Positions 37,837-45,193 of a DNA stretch of 64,000 nt are shown in pieces; position 1 is the stretch's first letter, and the number at the start of each line of letters is the position of its first letter. The stretch lies in the NCBI RefSeq assembly GCF_007896845.1, contig NZ_VOHS01000004.1:248001-312000 (forward strand), in the 5' to 3' direction. Source of the stretch: Chitinophaga pinensis (lineage in GTDB: Bacteria > Bacteroidota > Bacteroidia > Chitinophagales > Chitinophagaceae). The notes beneath the pieces were generated by a model, which saw only the letters and a program-made list of their open reading frames with translations, had not been told where the DNA came from and did not search any database. A program made the translations under genes and the position numbers.

Positions 37837-39075
37837 ATGCAGGAGATAGACTATCATGATACAGAACTGCTGCAAAGCATTGCCGATGGCAATGAAACAT
37901 CGTTTGCCCGTTTCTTCCGGGCGGTGGCACCAATCGTGCAGGCTGATATAGCAATTATACTTAAAGGAGATAGCCATTGTATTCAGGCAGTATTGCAGGA
38001 AACTTTTATCATTATCTGGCTGCATAGAGACAAGCTGCCTCATATAAAAGATATGGACGCTTATGTGCGTTCTGTTTCATTACATGAGTGCTACAGCTAT
38101 CTGCAGGATACAGCCGCAGACGAATTATTGCCGGTACCGCAATATGAGGAAGAACTTCCCCCGGAAGTACAGCATTATAAGGCCTATCAGGCGCTGATAC
38201 ATGATACAATCATGTCCCTGCCGGAACAGAGGAGACTGATCTATGAAATGCATCGCCTGAAAGCAATGCCTCCTGCACAGATAGCAGCTGTCATGAACCT
38301 ATCTGCAGATACAGTTACCGGTGCGATTAATGCCGTACATCAATCAGTCAGGCAATGTCTGAAAGATGTCGCACATAGCAGCGTATCATCCCGCCACAAT
38401 AACTGGGTCGTGGAAAAGACAAGGCTGCTGGAGGGTAATCCGCCTGTCATCAAGCCTTTTGATGAACACTGGACACCAATGATATCAAAGGCGACGGCCA
38501 TAGACCGGCCTATACCGGCAGACAGTACACCTGCCATACGGAAGATCTATTCTGAACGTCTGAATTATCTGTATGCCGCGGCCGCATTGGTTTTTCTGAT
38601 AGTTGGGCCGGGCATCTATCTGATATTTATGCGCTCGGAAAAGTCAGCCTCCTTTCGTACCCTATCTGCGGCTTCCGATCATAAATCAAAGGATACCCTA
38701 CCTGACGGTACACAGGTTTGGTTGAATGCAGGCAGTGCGGTAAAGTATCCCGCTTCCTATACGGTGACCGACAGAGACGTTGAAGTAAGTGGCGAGGCCA
38801 GTTTCCGTGTAAATGCAGATCATGATCGTCCTTTCCATATCCGTGCACATCAGCTCTCCGCAGATGTGACTGGTACATCATTTAATATTCAAACCTATCC
38901 TACACCTGCCCGGCTGGTCATTACTGCTATAGAAGCAGCCGTGCGTTTACAGGCAGGAAGTAAAAGATTGTCCATTCCTGCCGGACAGCAGGCAGAGCTA
39001 TCCCATGAGGGGAAAGTTTCTATAAGTAAGGCCGATACAGCGGCGATTGGTGCCTGGAAGCAGGAGGTGGAATAA
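37837..39075 (+). CDS. ECF sigma factor fused to a membrane FecR-type anti-sigma domain
   Basis: One unbroken 412-aa frame joins two proteins that are normally separate. Residues 8-75 resemble sigma region 2 (SFARFFRAVAPIVQADIAII, VLQETFIIIWLHRDKL) and 118-178 sigma region 4 (SLPEQRRLIYEMHRLKAMPPAQIAAVMNLS). A linker (179-243) leads to one membrane helix (244-266, YAAAALVFLIVGPGIYLIFM). Residues 285-395 form a FecR domain (LPDGTQVWLNAGSAVKYPAS, VSGEASFRV, VTGTSFNIQTY). The C-terminal DUF4974 domain of normal FecR proteins is missing, and no TonB receptor gene is adjacent. The sigma domains would be tethered to the inner membrane, probably needing proteolysis for release. Confidence 0.88.
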   Translation: MQEIDYHDTELLQSIADGNETSFARFFRAVAPIVQADIAIILKGDSHCIQAVLQETFIIIWLHRDKLPHIKDMDAYVRSVSLHECYSYLQDTAADELLPVPQYEEELPPEVQHYKAYQALIHDTIMSLPEQRRLIYEMHRLKAMPPAQIAAVMNLSADTVTGAINAVHQSVRQCLKDVAHSSVSSRHNNWVVEKTRLLEGNPPVIKPFDEHWTPMISKATAIDRPIPADSTPAIRKIYSERLNYLYAAAALVFLIVGPGIYLIFMRSEKSASFRTLSAASDHKSKDTLPDGTQVWLNAGSAVKYPASYTVTDRDVEVSGEASFRVNADHDRPFHIRAHQLSADVTGTSFNIQTYPTPARLVITAIEAAVRLQAGSKRLSIPAGQQAELSHEGKVSISKADTAAIGAWKQEVE

Positions 39076-39259
39076 GAATAAGCTTATTTTTATTGCGAAG
39101 AGGTCAGAGACGGAAATAAGAGATTTCCGTGGGATACTATTGTTGCGTGGTTAGGACTGTCGCATCCAGGAAGAACAATCCCTACATTCAGACCTATCTA
39201 TATTAGTAAATGAGAAATATGTACATTTCGGAGGGCACTGCCTGTGGAAAAGTCATTAC

Positions 39260-39367
39260 ATGCCAGAAAAGGCGCCGGCTGACCTTAACATTGATCGTTC
39301 TTCAGACACATATCACCTTAAAAAGAAGGGCGGCCAGCCAAAAAAGTTAATTGCTTCCGTGGAATGA
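39260..39367 (+). CDS. Possible 35-aa basic peptide
   Basis: ATG at 39260 to TGA at 39367 encodes 35 residues ending DTYHLKKKGGQPKKLIASVE. The KKKGGQPKK part faintly recalls the N-termini of mobilisation proteins, but the frame is too short to judge. It may be chance. Confidence 0.2.
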   Translation: MPEKAPADLNIDRSSDTYHLKKKGGQPKKLIASVE

Positions 39368-39441
39368 TAAGTTTTAATATGGTTGATTATTAATGATTTA
39401 CGTACCTGTGGAATCTTATTTGAAAAATATTTTTCACCCGA

Positions 39442-39468
39442 GGCAACCTTTCTCTATAGCTTCCGTAT
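39442..39468 (+). promoter_or_regulatory. ECF-type promoter upstream of the sigma/anti-sigma operon
   Basis: GGCAACC at 39442-39448 and CGTAT at 39464-39468 are separated by 15 bases. AAC in the -35 and CGT in the -10 are the usual core bases of ECF sigma promoters. The position, 40 bases before the TTG start at 39508, suggests the sigma factor drives its own operon. Confidence 0.5.
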
Positions 39469-39507
39469 TTATAAGGTAAGGACATATGTGAGCCTATTGA
39501 CAAAACA

Positions 39508-40083
39508 TTGGAACAACTTTCTACCATAATACAGGGGTGCATTAATAAACAGCCCAGATGCCAGAAGTTATTGTATGAGCAATACTATGGCTATGCTTTT
39601 AAAATTGTGTTCCGGTATATTTACAGGTACGAAAATGCCGCAGACGTTGTAAATGATGGTTTTGTGAAGGTGTTTACCCGTTTTGACAAATTCAGTTGCG
39701 AGGATACCGAAGATCAGGAAAAAGTGCTGATGGGATGGATTAAACGTATCATGGTAAATACGGCAATTGATGAACTCAGACGGAAAAATATGATACCGGA
39801 GATCGGCGGTATACCGGAAGAAGTATGGGACGTACCGGACGTGGGACAGTCAGCAGAACAGAAACTATACTACAAGGAGTTGATCATACTGGTAAAGGAA
39901 CTACCACCTTCCTATCAGGTGGTGTTCAATATGTATGTAATTGATGGATTCTCCCACCAGGAAATAGCTGACAAACTGAATATCAGTATCGGCACTTCCA
40001 AGTCCAATCTGGCAAAGGCAAGAGCTTATTTGCAAAAAAAATTAAACACAGATATACCTGAAATTGACGTATGCAGCTCCTAG
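39508..40083 (+). CDS. RpoE-like ECF RNA polymerase sigma factor
   Basis: This 191-aa sigma factor has region 2 (LLYEQYYGYAFKIVFRYIYRYENAADVVNDGFVKVFTRF) and region 4 (LPPSYQVVFNMYVIDGFSHQEIADKLNISIGTSKSNLAKAR). The start appears to be TTG at 39508: an in-frame stop lies at 39472 and no ATG lies between. The last 13 bases overlap the start of the anti-sigma/barrel gene, so the two are translationally coupled. It may control its own operon through the promoter at 39442. Confidence 0.92.
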   Translation: MEQLSTIIQGCINKQPRCQKLLYEQYYGYAFKIVFRYIYRYENAADVVNDGFVKVFTRFDKFSCEDTEDQEKVLMGWIKRIMVNTAIDELRRKNMIPEIGGIPEEVWDVPDVGQSAEQKLYYKELIILVKELPPSYQVVFNMYVIDGFSHQEIADKLNISIGTSKSNLAKARAYLQKKLNTDIPEIDVCSS

Positions 40084-42017
40084 ATGACGATATGGACGAA
40101 CTATTCCGCAATGCGGCCTCAGACTATCCCCTGAACACAGGCGGTGGTAACTGGGAAGCTATGCAGAATAAGTTGCAGCAGGCTGATAACAATCAGCAGG
40201 GGACCGCTACACGCAGGTTAAAGGATCGCTGGTGGTTCAAACCCGGACTATGGGTGCTTATAACTATCCTGTTTTTGACAGTAGCTGTAAGCGGATTATT
40301 TAATGGCAATCGTAAGGACAGCGGTAACAAGGGGGTTGCAGAAGACAAAGCAGCACAGGTAACAACAACAGATAATAAGACATCAGCAGCAGCGGGAGAC
40401 GGACAGGGGATCAATGACAAAAAAGACGCCCTTGCCACTGAGAATACAACAGGAAAGAATGAAGACGAAGGGCTTGTATCAACAGACGATACCAGAACGA
40501 CAAGCGTAGAAAATGGATATCCGAATACATCAGATAGTAGAGAAGGATCATCTTCTTCAACAGTGACTAACACGGATAAAGCCTATATACCTGCTGACAG
40601 AAAACCCGGCAGAACAGGCGAAGGCATTACCAAACCTGCAACTGCTGCTGCTCAAAAAGTAAGCAGCGGTAACAATGATGAAACAGTTAAATCCCCGGGT
40701 GTAATGACAGGGAAAAAAGTTCCGGTAAATACAAACGGCGCTATAACAACTGGCAATACTCCTGTAGGTGCTGCAGGAAAGAAAAATACTGAAAACGCCA
40801 ACAGCACTGTAACAACTGGTAATACTCAGGTAAGTGCTGCAGGAAAGAAAAACAACGGTAATATCAACAGTACCGTAACAATTGGCAATACTCCGGTAAG
40901 TGTGGCCGGGAAAAACACTAAAGGAAACACCGATCAAACAGCCATCGGACTGGTGGGTACTTCGGTAAAAAATAAGCCATCAGCAACCAACAACATTGGT
41001 ATCATAAAAGGAAACAGATCTACTATTGACGGAGATGATCGACTGAACACGCGTGAACGTGTAGTTTCGCAGAAACAACAGAAGGTTGCAGCAAATGTTG
41101 CAGGCCGCGATGAACGTTCGTCCACCGCGGACAGTGAACAATCCATCGTGAACAGGAAGAATGGGAATATACCTGTACGCAACAGCGAAACACAGGATAT
41201 CCCCAACAACAGCAGTTATCCTGCTGCCAGACCGGGGATAACTGCTGTCATTGTAAGTCCGCTGAGCCTTGAATATATAAAAGGCGCGACAGCAAAGACT
41301 ACAATACCACAGACAAGCATCTTACATGTGGATAGAAAGATCAATATACCGGTCGTTGCATCAGCGGAGAATGATGCAGCGGCGAGTGCGACAAAAGTTA
41401 AACGGGAACCTGCTTCATTGAAAAAGGGACTGTATTACGGGTTGCTTTTCAGTCCGGATATTACTACAGTAAAATTCCAGCGTACCTCCAGTCTCGGATA
41501 TAATCTGGGACTGCTCGCCGGTTATCGTTTCGGTAAAAAACTGGCTGTAGAAACAGGCATATTGTACGAACGTAAATATTATTATTCTACCGGAGAATAT
41601 TTTAATACAAAGAAAACACCATGGCCTGCGGACATGGAACTGTTGAATGTGGATGGATGGTGTAATATGTATGAAATACCTGTGAATGTACGATTCACCT
41701 TTGCAACGGGTGAAAAGAGCAGCTGGTACGCAAGCGCAGGAATGTCATCGTACATTATGAAAAAACAGAAGTACGATTATAGTTATAAATACTATGGCCA
41801 GTATGGAGAGAGAAATTGGACCTACAGGAAAACAACTGCAGACTGGTTCTCTATTATACACCTGGGCGTTGGATACGAACGGCCAGTAGGCGTGTTAGGC
41901 ACACTACGGGTAGAACCATATATTAAGATACCATCCAGAGGTATCGGTATTGGTGATCTGCCTGTGACAAGTGTAGGTATGAATATTGGCCTGACCCGGC
42001 CTTTACGCCTGAGATAA
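40071..42017 (+). CDS. Envelope-spanning anti-sigma/beta-barrel protein (Dma-like)
   Basis: This 648-aa protein starts with about 55 cytoplasmic residues (MDELFRNAASDYPLNTGGGNWEAMQNKL), then one inner-membrane helix (about 57-77). A long Asn/Thr/Gly/Lys-rich disordered linker (about 80-450) follows, then a C-terminal outer-membrane barrel of about 195 residues (GLYYGLLFSPDITTVKF ... SVGMNIGLTRPLRL). The layout matches the dual membrane-spanning anti-sigma proteins described in Bacteroides, which link outer-membrane state to an ECF sigma factor. It overlaps its sigma gene by 13 bases. Three 22-residue repeats lie in the linker. Confidence 0.83.
   Translation: MQLLDDDMDELFRNAASDYPLNTGGGNWEAMQNKLQQADNNQQGTATRRLKDRWWFKPGLWVLITILFLTVAVSGLFNGNRKDSGNKGVAEDKAAQVTTTDNKTSAAAGDGQGINDKKDALATENTTGKNEDEGLVSTDDTRTTSVENGYPNTSDSREGSSSSTVTNTDKAYIPADRKPGRTGEGITKPATAAAQKVSSGNNDETVKSPGVMTGKKVPVNTNGAITTGNTPVGAAGKKNTENANSTVTTGNTQVSAAGKKNNGNINSTVTIGNTPVSVAGKNTKGNTDQTAIGLVGTSVKNKPSATNNIGIIKGNRSTIDGDDRLNTRERVVSQKQQKVAANVAGRDERSSTADSEQSIVNRKNGNIPVRNSETQDIPNNSSYPAARPGITAVIVSPLSLEYIKGATAKTTIPQTSILHVDRKINIPVVASAENDAAASATKVKREPASLKKGLYYGLLFSPDITTVKFQRTSSLGYNLGLLAGYRFGKKLAVETGILYERKYYYSTGEYFNTKKTPWPADMELLNVDGWCNMYEIPVNVRFTFATGEKSSWYASAGMSSYIMKKQKYDYSYKYYGQYGERNWTYRKTTADWFSIIHLGVGYERPVGVLGTLRVEPYIKIPSRGIGIGDLPVTSVGMNIGLTRPLRLR
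40743..40940 (+). repeat. Three 66-bp repeats in the anti-sigma linker
   Basis: Three consecutive in-frame 66-base units (40743, 40809, 40875) encode 22-residue repeats with the pattern TxGNTxVxxAGKxNxxNxxxT. They lengthen the periplasmic linker between the two membranes. Confidence 0.85.
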
Positions 42018-42042
42018 GAACAGCACTTTAATAAGCAACGAC

Positions 42043-42465
42043 ATGACGCGAAGAAAATTGATAATTCTCGCTGGGGCATTGCTTTGCCTGATAGCAGCGG
42101 GAACAGGGTATTACCTGTACAATAAACCGAGAACTTCCGCCGCAGAGGCGCACACGGATAAACAGATTACCGCGCTGAAGCTCTATGAAGATTTTTCAAA
42201 AGATGAAAAGCTTGCAAACACTACCTATGTGAATAAAGTAGTAGAGGTGGCTGGTACTGTAGCCGATGTACAAAAGACAGGAACAGCCGTTTCTGTGTTA
42301 CTGGCCGGACAGGTAGATGGTATGGGAGGGGTGAATTGCAGTATGGCGCCGGGAGAAGAAGTACAACTGCCAAAAGTTGGACAATCAGTATTGATCAAAG
42401 GGATGTGCACAGGGCTACTGATGGATGTAAGCATTGTTGACGCAACTATTATAAATAACAAGTAA
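42043..42465 (+). CDS. Membrane-anchored OB-fold (tRNA_anti-like) protein
   Basis: This 140-aa protein has an N-terminal membrane anchor or signal (KLIILAGALLCLIAAGTGYYLY) and an OB-fold-like domain (NKVVEVAGTVADVQKTGTAVSVLLAG, VGQSVLIKGMCTGLLMDVSIVDATII). This resembles the tRNA_anti-like periplasmic proteins of Bacteroidota. It lies 25 bases after the barrel gene and 11 bases before the cytochrome gene. Its partner is unknown. Confidence 0.8.
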   Translation: MTRRKLIILAGALLCLIAAGTGYYLYNKPRTSAAEAHTDKQITALKLYEDFSKDEKLANTTYVNKVVEVAGTVADVQKTGTAVSVLLAGQVDGMGGVNCSMAPGEEVQLPKVGQSVLIKGMCTGLLMDVSIVDATIINNK

Positions 42466-42476
42466 CAATTCAGACT

Positions 42477-42884
42477 ATGAAAAAAGTGTTTTTCTCTTTA
42501 ATAGCAGTGGCTATTGCTTGCAGCACCATCATTGTTTCCTGTTCAAAAAGTAACGAACAGGATGTCGTTAATCCTCCGGGTAATGGTGGTGGTAACGGCG
42601 GTGGTGGTAACACCTGCGACACTGTTAATATGAAATATGCCGCTGATGTATTGCCAATCCTTCAGTCAAGTTGCTATAGCTGTCATGGTAACGGTAACGT
42701 TAGTGGTGGCGTATCTCTGGGTAGTTATGCTTCTGTTAAAACACAGGCTGACAATGGCAACCTGATAGGTGTGATCACACATGCAGCAGGATATCCTGCA
42801 ATGCCACAAGGCGGAGCTAAACTGTCAGATTGTAATATCAATAAGATCAAAGCGTGGATTGCACGCGGAGCACAGAACAATTAA
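42477..42884 (+). CDS. c-type cytochrome lipoprotein
   Basis: This 135-aa lipoprotein (signal ending TIIVSC) has a Gly-rich spacer and one c-type heme site, SSCYSCHG. The C-terminal AMPQGGAKLSDCNINKIKAWIARGA can supply the Met ligand and is typical of planctomycete/Bacteroidota cytochrome C domains. It should act as an electron carrier or sensor in the periplasm. It sits in the sigma-anti-sigma operon. Confidence 0.88.
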   Translation: MKKVFFSLIAVAIACSTIIVSCSKSNEQDVVNPPGNGGGNGGGGNTCDTVNMKYAADVLPILQSSCYSCHGNGNVSGGVSLGSYASVKTQADNGNLIGVITHAAGYPAMPQGGAKLSDCNINKIKAWIARGAQNN

Positions 42885-42895
42885 AAAATACGGAT

Positions 42896-43438
42896 ATGAA
42901 AACCATATGCTTTATTGTACTGGCCTGTCTGTTATATCTGCCAATGAAGGCACAGACATATATGACCAGAAACGGGAATGTCAGCTTTTATTCTAAGACA
43001 CCACTGGAAGATATTAAAGCACAAAATAATCAGGCATTTGCAGCTGTCGATCTCACGAAAAAATCGCTTGCTTTCACACTGTTGCAGCGCAACTTTCTGT
43101 TTGCCAAAGAGCTGATGCAGGAGCACTATAATGAGAATTATGTGGAAAGTGAAAAGTTTCCTAAAGCACAGTTTACAGGCTCCTTCACCGGAGATGTCGC
43201 TAATAAGCCCGGTACTTATAAAGTACAGGTAAACGGACAACTGACCATTCACGGTGTAACACAACAGGTACAGAATCTGCCTGCCGAATTGCAGATCGAA
43301 GAAGGGAAAATGACAGCTAAAGCTGCCTTCGCAGTGAAACCTTCTGATTACAATATTAAAATACCATCACTGGTTAAAGACAAAATTGCGTCACAAATCA
43401 ACATACAAATAGTAGCGGTATGTCAGCCGGCAAAATAG
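42896..43438 (+). CDS. YceI-family protein
   Basis: This 180-aa secreted protein has a signal peptide ending PMKAQ and YceI lipocalin-like features: RNGNVSFYSKTPLEDIKAQNNQAFAAVD, YVESEKFPKAQFTGSF, VNGQLTIHGVTQQV. YceI proteins bind isoprenoid lipids such as quinones in the periplasm, which fits the neighbouring cytochrome gene. The start is the ATG at 42896. It is 11 bases after the cytochrome stop. Confidence 0.92.
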   Translation: MKTICFIVLACLLYLPMKAQTYMTRNGNVSFYSKTPLEDIKAQNNQAFAAVDLTKKSLAFTLLQRNFLFAKELMQEHYNENYVESEKFPKAQFTGSFTGDVANKPGTYKVQVNGQLTIHGVTQQVQNLPAELQIEEGKMTAKAAFAVKPSDYNIKIPSLVKDKIASQINIQIVAVCQPAK

Positions 43439-43445
43439 TTTGAAT

Positions 43446-44336
43446 ATGCAAAAGATCGCCTGTTATATCATATTGTGTTTATTACTTGGAAATGTAACTG
43501 CCTTCGCGCAGGATACCAGTCTGCTGAAAATGCTGGACGAATCACAGAACTCTTCGGATCAATCCCATGTAGTGACGGGTACGTTCAAAGCTACACAGCT
43601 GATCAATGTTCCTACTGTAGAATCGCCTGGTAAACAAAGCTTACAGTTCCTGATCATGCACCGTTTCGGAAAACTGAATGAAGGTGCATATGAACTGTTC
43701 GGACTGGATAATGCTTCTATCCGCTTTGGTCTGGACTACGGATTCACCGACAGGTTATCCGCAGGTGTAGGCAGAAGCTCTGTAGACAAGGCATTTGATG
43801 GAAATATCAAGTACAAAATATTGCAACAATCCACAGGTAAGGGCGCGATGCCCATTTCACTTAGTCTGTATGAACTCGTGACTCATTATACACAGCGATA
43901 TACGGATAAACCTTATCTAAATTCCCGTTTCCGTACCAGTTATACTTCTCAGTTACTCATAGCCAGGAAGTTTTCACGGAATTTATCGCTGCAACTGGCG
44001 CCGTCATGGACACATTATAATCTGGTTGCCACACCGGAAGATAATAATGACTTGTTTGCCATTACGGCAGGTGGTAGGATGAAGTTTACAAAGAGAATGA
44101 GTGTTACCGCAGAATACAGTTATCTGTTGCCTGATCAGGTGGTATCAACGAAAGTGTATAATTCACTTTCTCTCGGAGTAGACATCGAAACAGGAGGACA
44201 CGTGTTCCAGCTGGTCTTTACCAATTCAAATGGTATGATCGGACCTTATTATCTGTCAAAGACGAATGGTAGTTGGGGTAAAGGAGATATCTTCTTCGGA
44301 TTCAATATCTCAAGATCATTCAATTTCAGGAAGTAG
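43446..44336 (+). CDS. DUF5777 outer-membrane beta-barrel protein
   Basis: This 296-aa protein has a signal peptide (IILCLLLGNVTAFAQ) and DUF5777 features: FKATQLINVPTVESPGKQSLQFLIMHRFGKLNEG, FGLDNASIRFGLDYGFTDRLSAGVGRS and a barrel-like end GDIFFGFNISRSFNFRK. The family is repeatedly found beside YceI and cytochrome genes in Bacteroidota. The start is the ATG at 43446; the codon at 43440 is TTG. It is the last gene of the operon. Confidence 0.88.
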   Translation: MQKIACYIILCLLLGNVTAFAQDTSLLKMLDESQNSSDQSHVVTGTFKATQLINVPTVESPGKQSLQFLIMHRFGKLNEGAYELFGLDNASIRFGLDYGFTDRLSAGVGRSSVDKAFDGNIKYKILQQSTGKGAMPISLSLYELVTHYTQRYTDKPYLNSRFRTSYTSQLLIARKFSRNLSLQLAPSWTHYNLVATPEDNNDLFAITAGGRMKFTKRMSVTAEYSYLLPDQVVSTKVYNSLSLGVDIETGGHVFQLVFTNSNGMIGPYYLSKTNGSWGKGDIFFGFNISRSFNFRK

Positions 44337-44392
44337 GGAGTAAAGAAACAACGCTTTTATCAACAAACCTAAGCCAACAGGTTTAACCGGCG

Positions 44393-44435
44393 GATTGCGG
44401 AAAGCGGCTTTTATAACAAGCCGCCTTCCGCAATC
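44393..44435. terminator. Bidirectional terminator between convergent genes
   Basis: The 17-base arms GATTGCGGAAAGCGGCT and AGCCGCCTTCCGCAATC (one mismatch) lie between the DUF5777 stop (44336) and the DUF2147 stop (44457), placed to serve both operons. Confidence 0.75.
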
Positions 44436-44456
44436 TGTCCGGTTTATTATTATTCA

Positions 44457-44894
44457 TCAGCTACGGGTCCATATGGTTGTCCGACCCAACATGGAGATAC
44501 CTATATACCCTCTGATCTGTAATGAACTACCTTTAAATTTCATGACGCAACTGTATGTTTTCCCGCTCTTTGGATCATATATCTTTCCGCCTTCCCACTC
44601 ATCATCGTCAAAGGTGAAATTGGTCAGTATGACAAGATCCTGCAACTTACGGGTGCGTAGCTTTGTGTCAGGATTCTTAATGTCAGTACGTGAACTGCCA
44701 TCTGGTTCATACATGTTTTTACCCCATACCAGCTTGCCAAAGTATTTATTGCCAGATTTATAGATCTCTATCTTACCGTCTTTTTCCTCATTCAGCCAGG
44801 TACCCAGTATCTTATCCGCCGTACCATTTTGTGCAAAGAGACTGCCGGTGGCAATAATCATTGAAAAGAAAAGAAGCGTGAGCGTTTTCATCAT
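44457..44894 (-). CDS. DUF2147 secreted protein
   Basis: This 145-aa protein has a signal peptide ending GSLFAQ and the DUF2147 pattern ADKILGTWLNEEKDGKIEIYKSGNKYFGKLVW, then YDPKSGKTYSCVMKFKGSSLQIRGYIG. It is a small periplasmic beta-barrel-like domain of unknown role. It stands alone and converges with the preceding operon. Confidence 0.92.
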   Translation of the reverse strand: MMKTLTLLFFSMIIATGSLFAQNGTADKILGTWLNEEKDGKIEIYKSGNKYFGKLVWGKNMYEPDGSSRTDIKNPDTKLRTRKLQDLVILTNFTFDDDEWEGGKIYDPKSGKTYSCVMKFKGSSLQIRGYIGISMLGRTTIWTRS

Positions 44895-45193
44895 GGAATG
44901 TTTAAAGTGTTTGTGCCCCGCGAATCAGGACTTATAATTAAACTGCAATATTCAGGCCGGTCCGTTTAAAGGGCCAGTCCCTTTAATTTACATTTTTTTG
45001 AATCCGGTTGTCAACTAACTGCAAAAACGGAACACAATAAAAGTCAATGATTTCGTGTATGCCGTAACGGTGGAAGGCATATTATTTTACCTTCATATTA
45101 TATTTATATCATAAATATATCTAAATTACGTACCGGATTGATGTATAATAAGTGGATTACCATCTACAGTCGCCTGTAGTTCCCAAAGAACCT
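44895..45193. other. Upstream region of the adhesin gene
   Basis: These 299 AT-rich bases lie between divergent genes. A small perfect palindrome, TTAAAGGG/CCCTTTAA with a 5-base loop, is at 44966-44986. No gene is supported. Confidence 0.4.

Larger units (their letters stand above)
39076..39507. other. Intergenic region upstream of the second sigma operon
   Basis: These 432 bases separate the sigma-FecR fusion from the next sigma gene. They contain an ECF-type promoter at 39442-39468 and one short open frame at 39260. Nothing else is evident. Confidence 0.5.
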
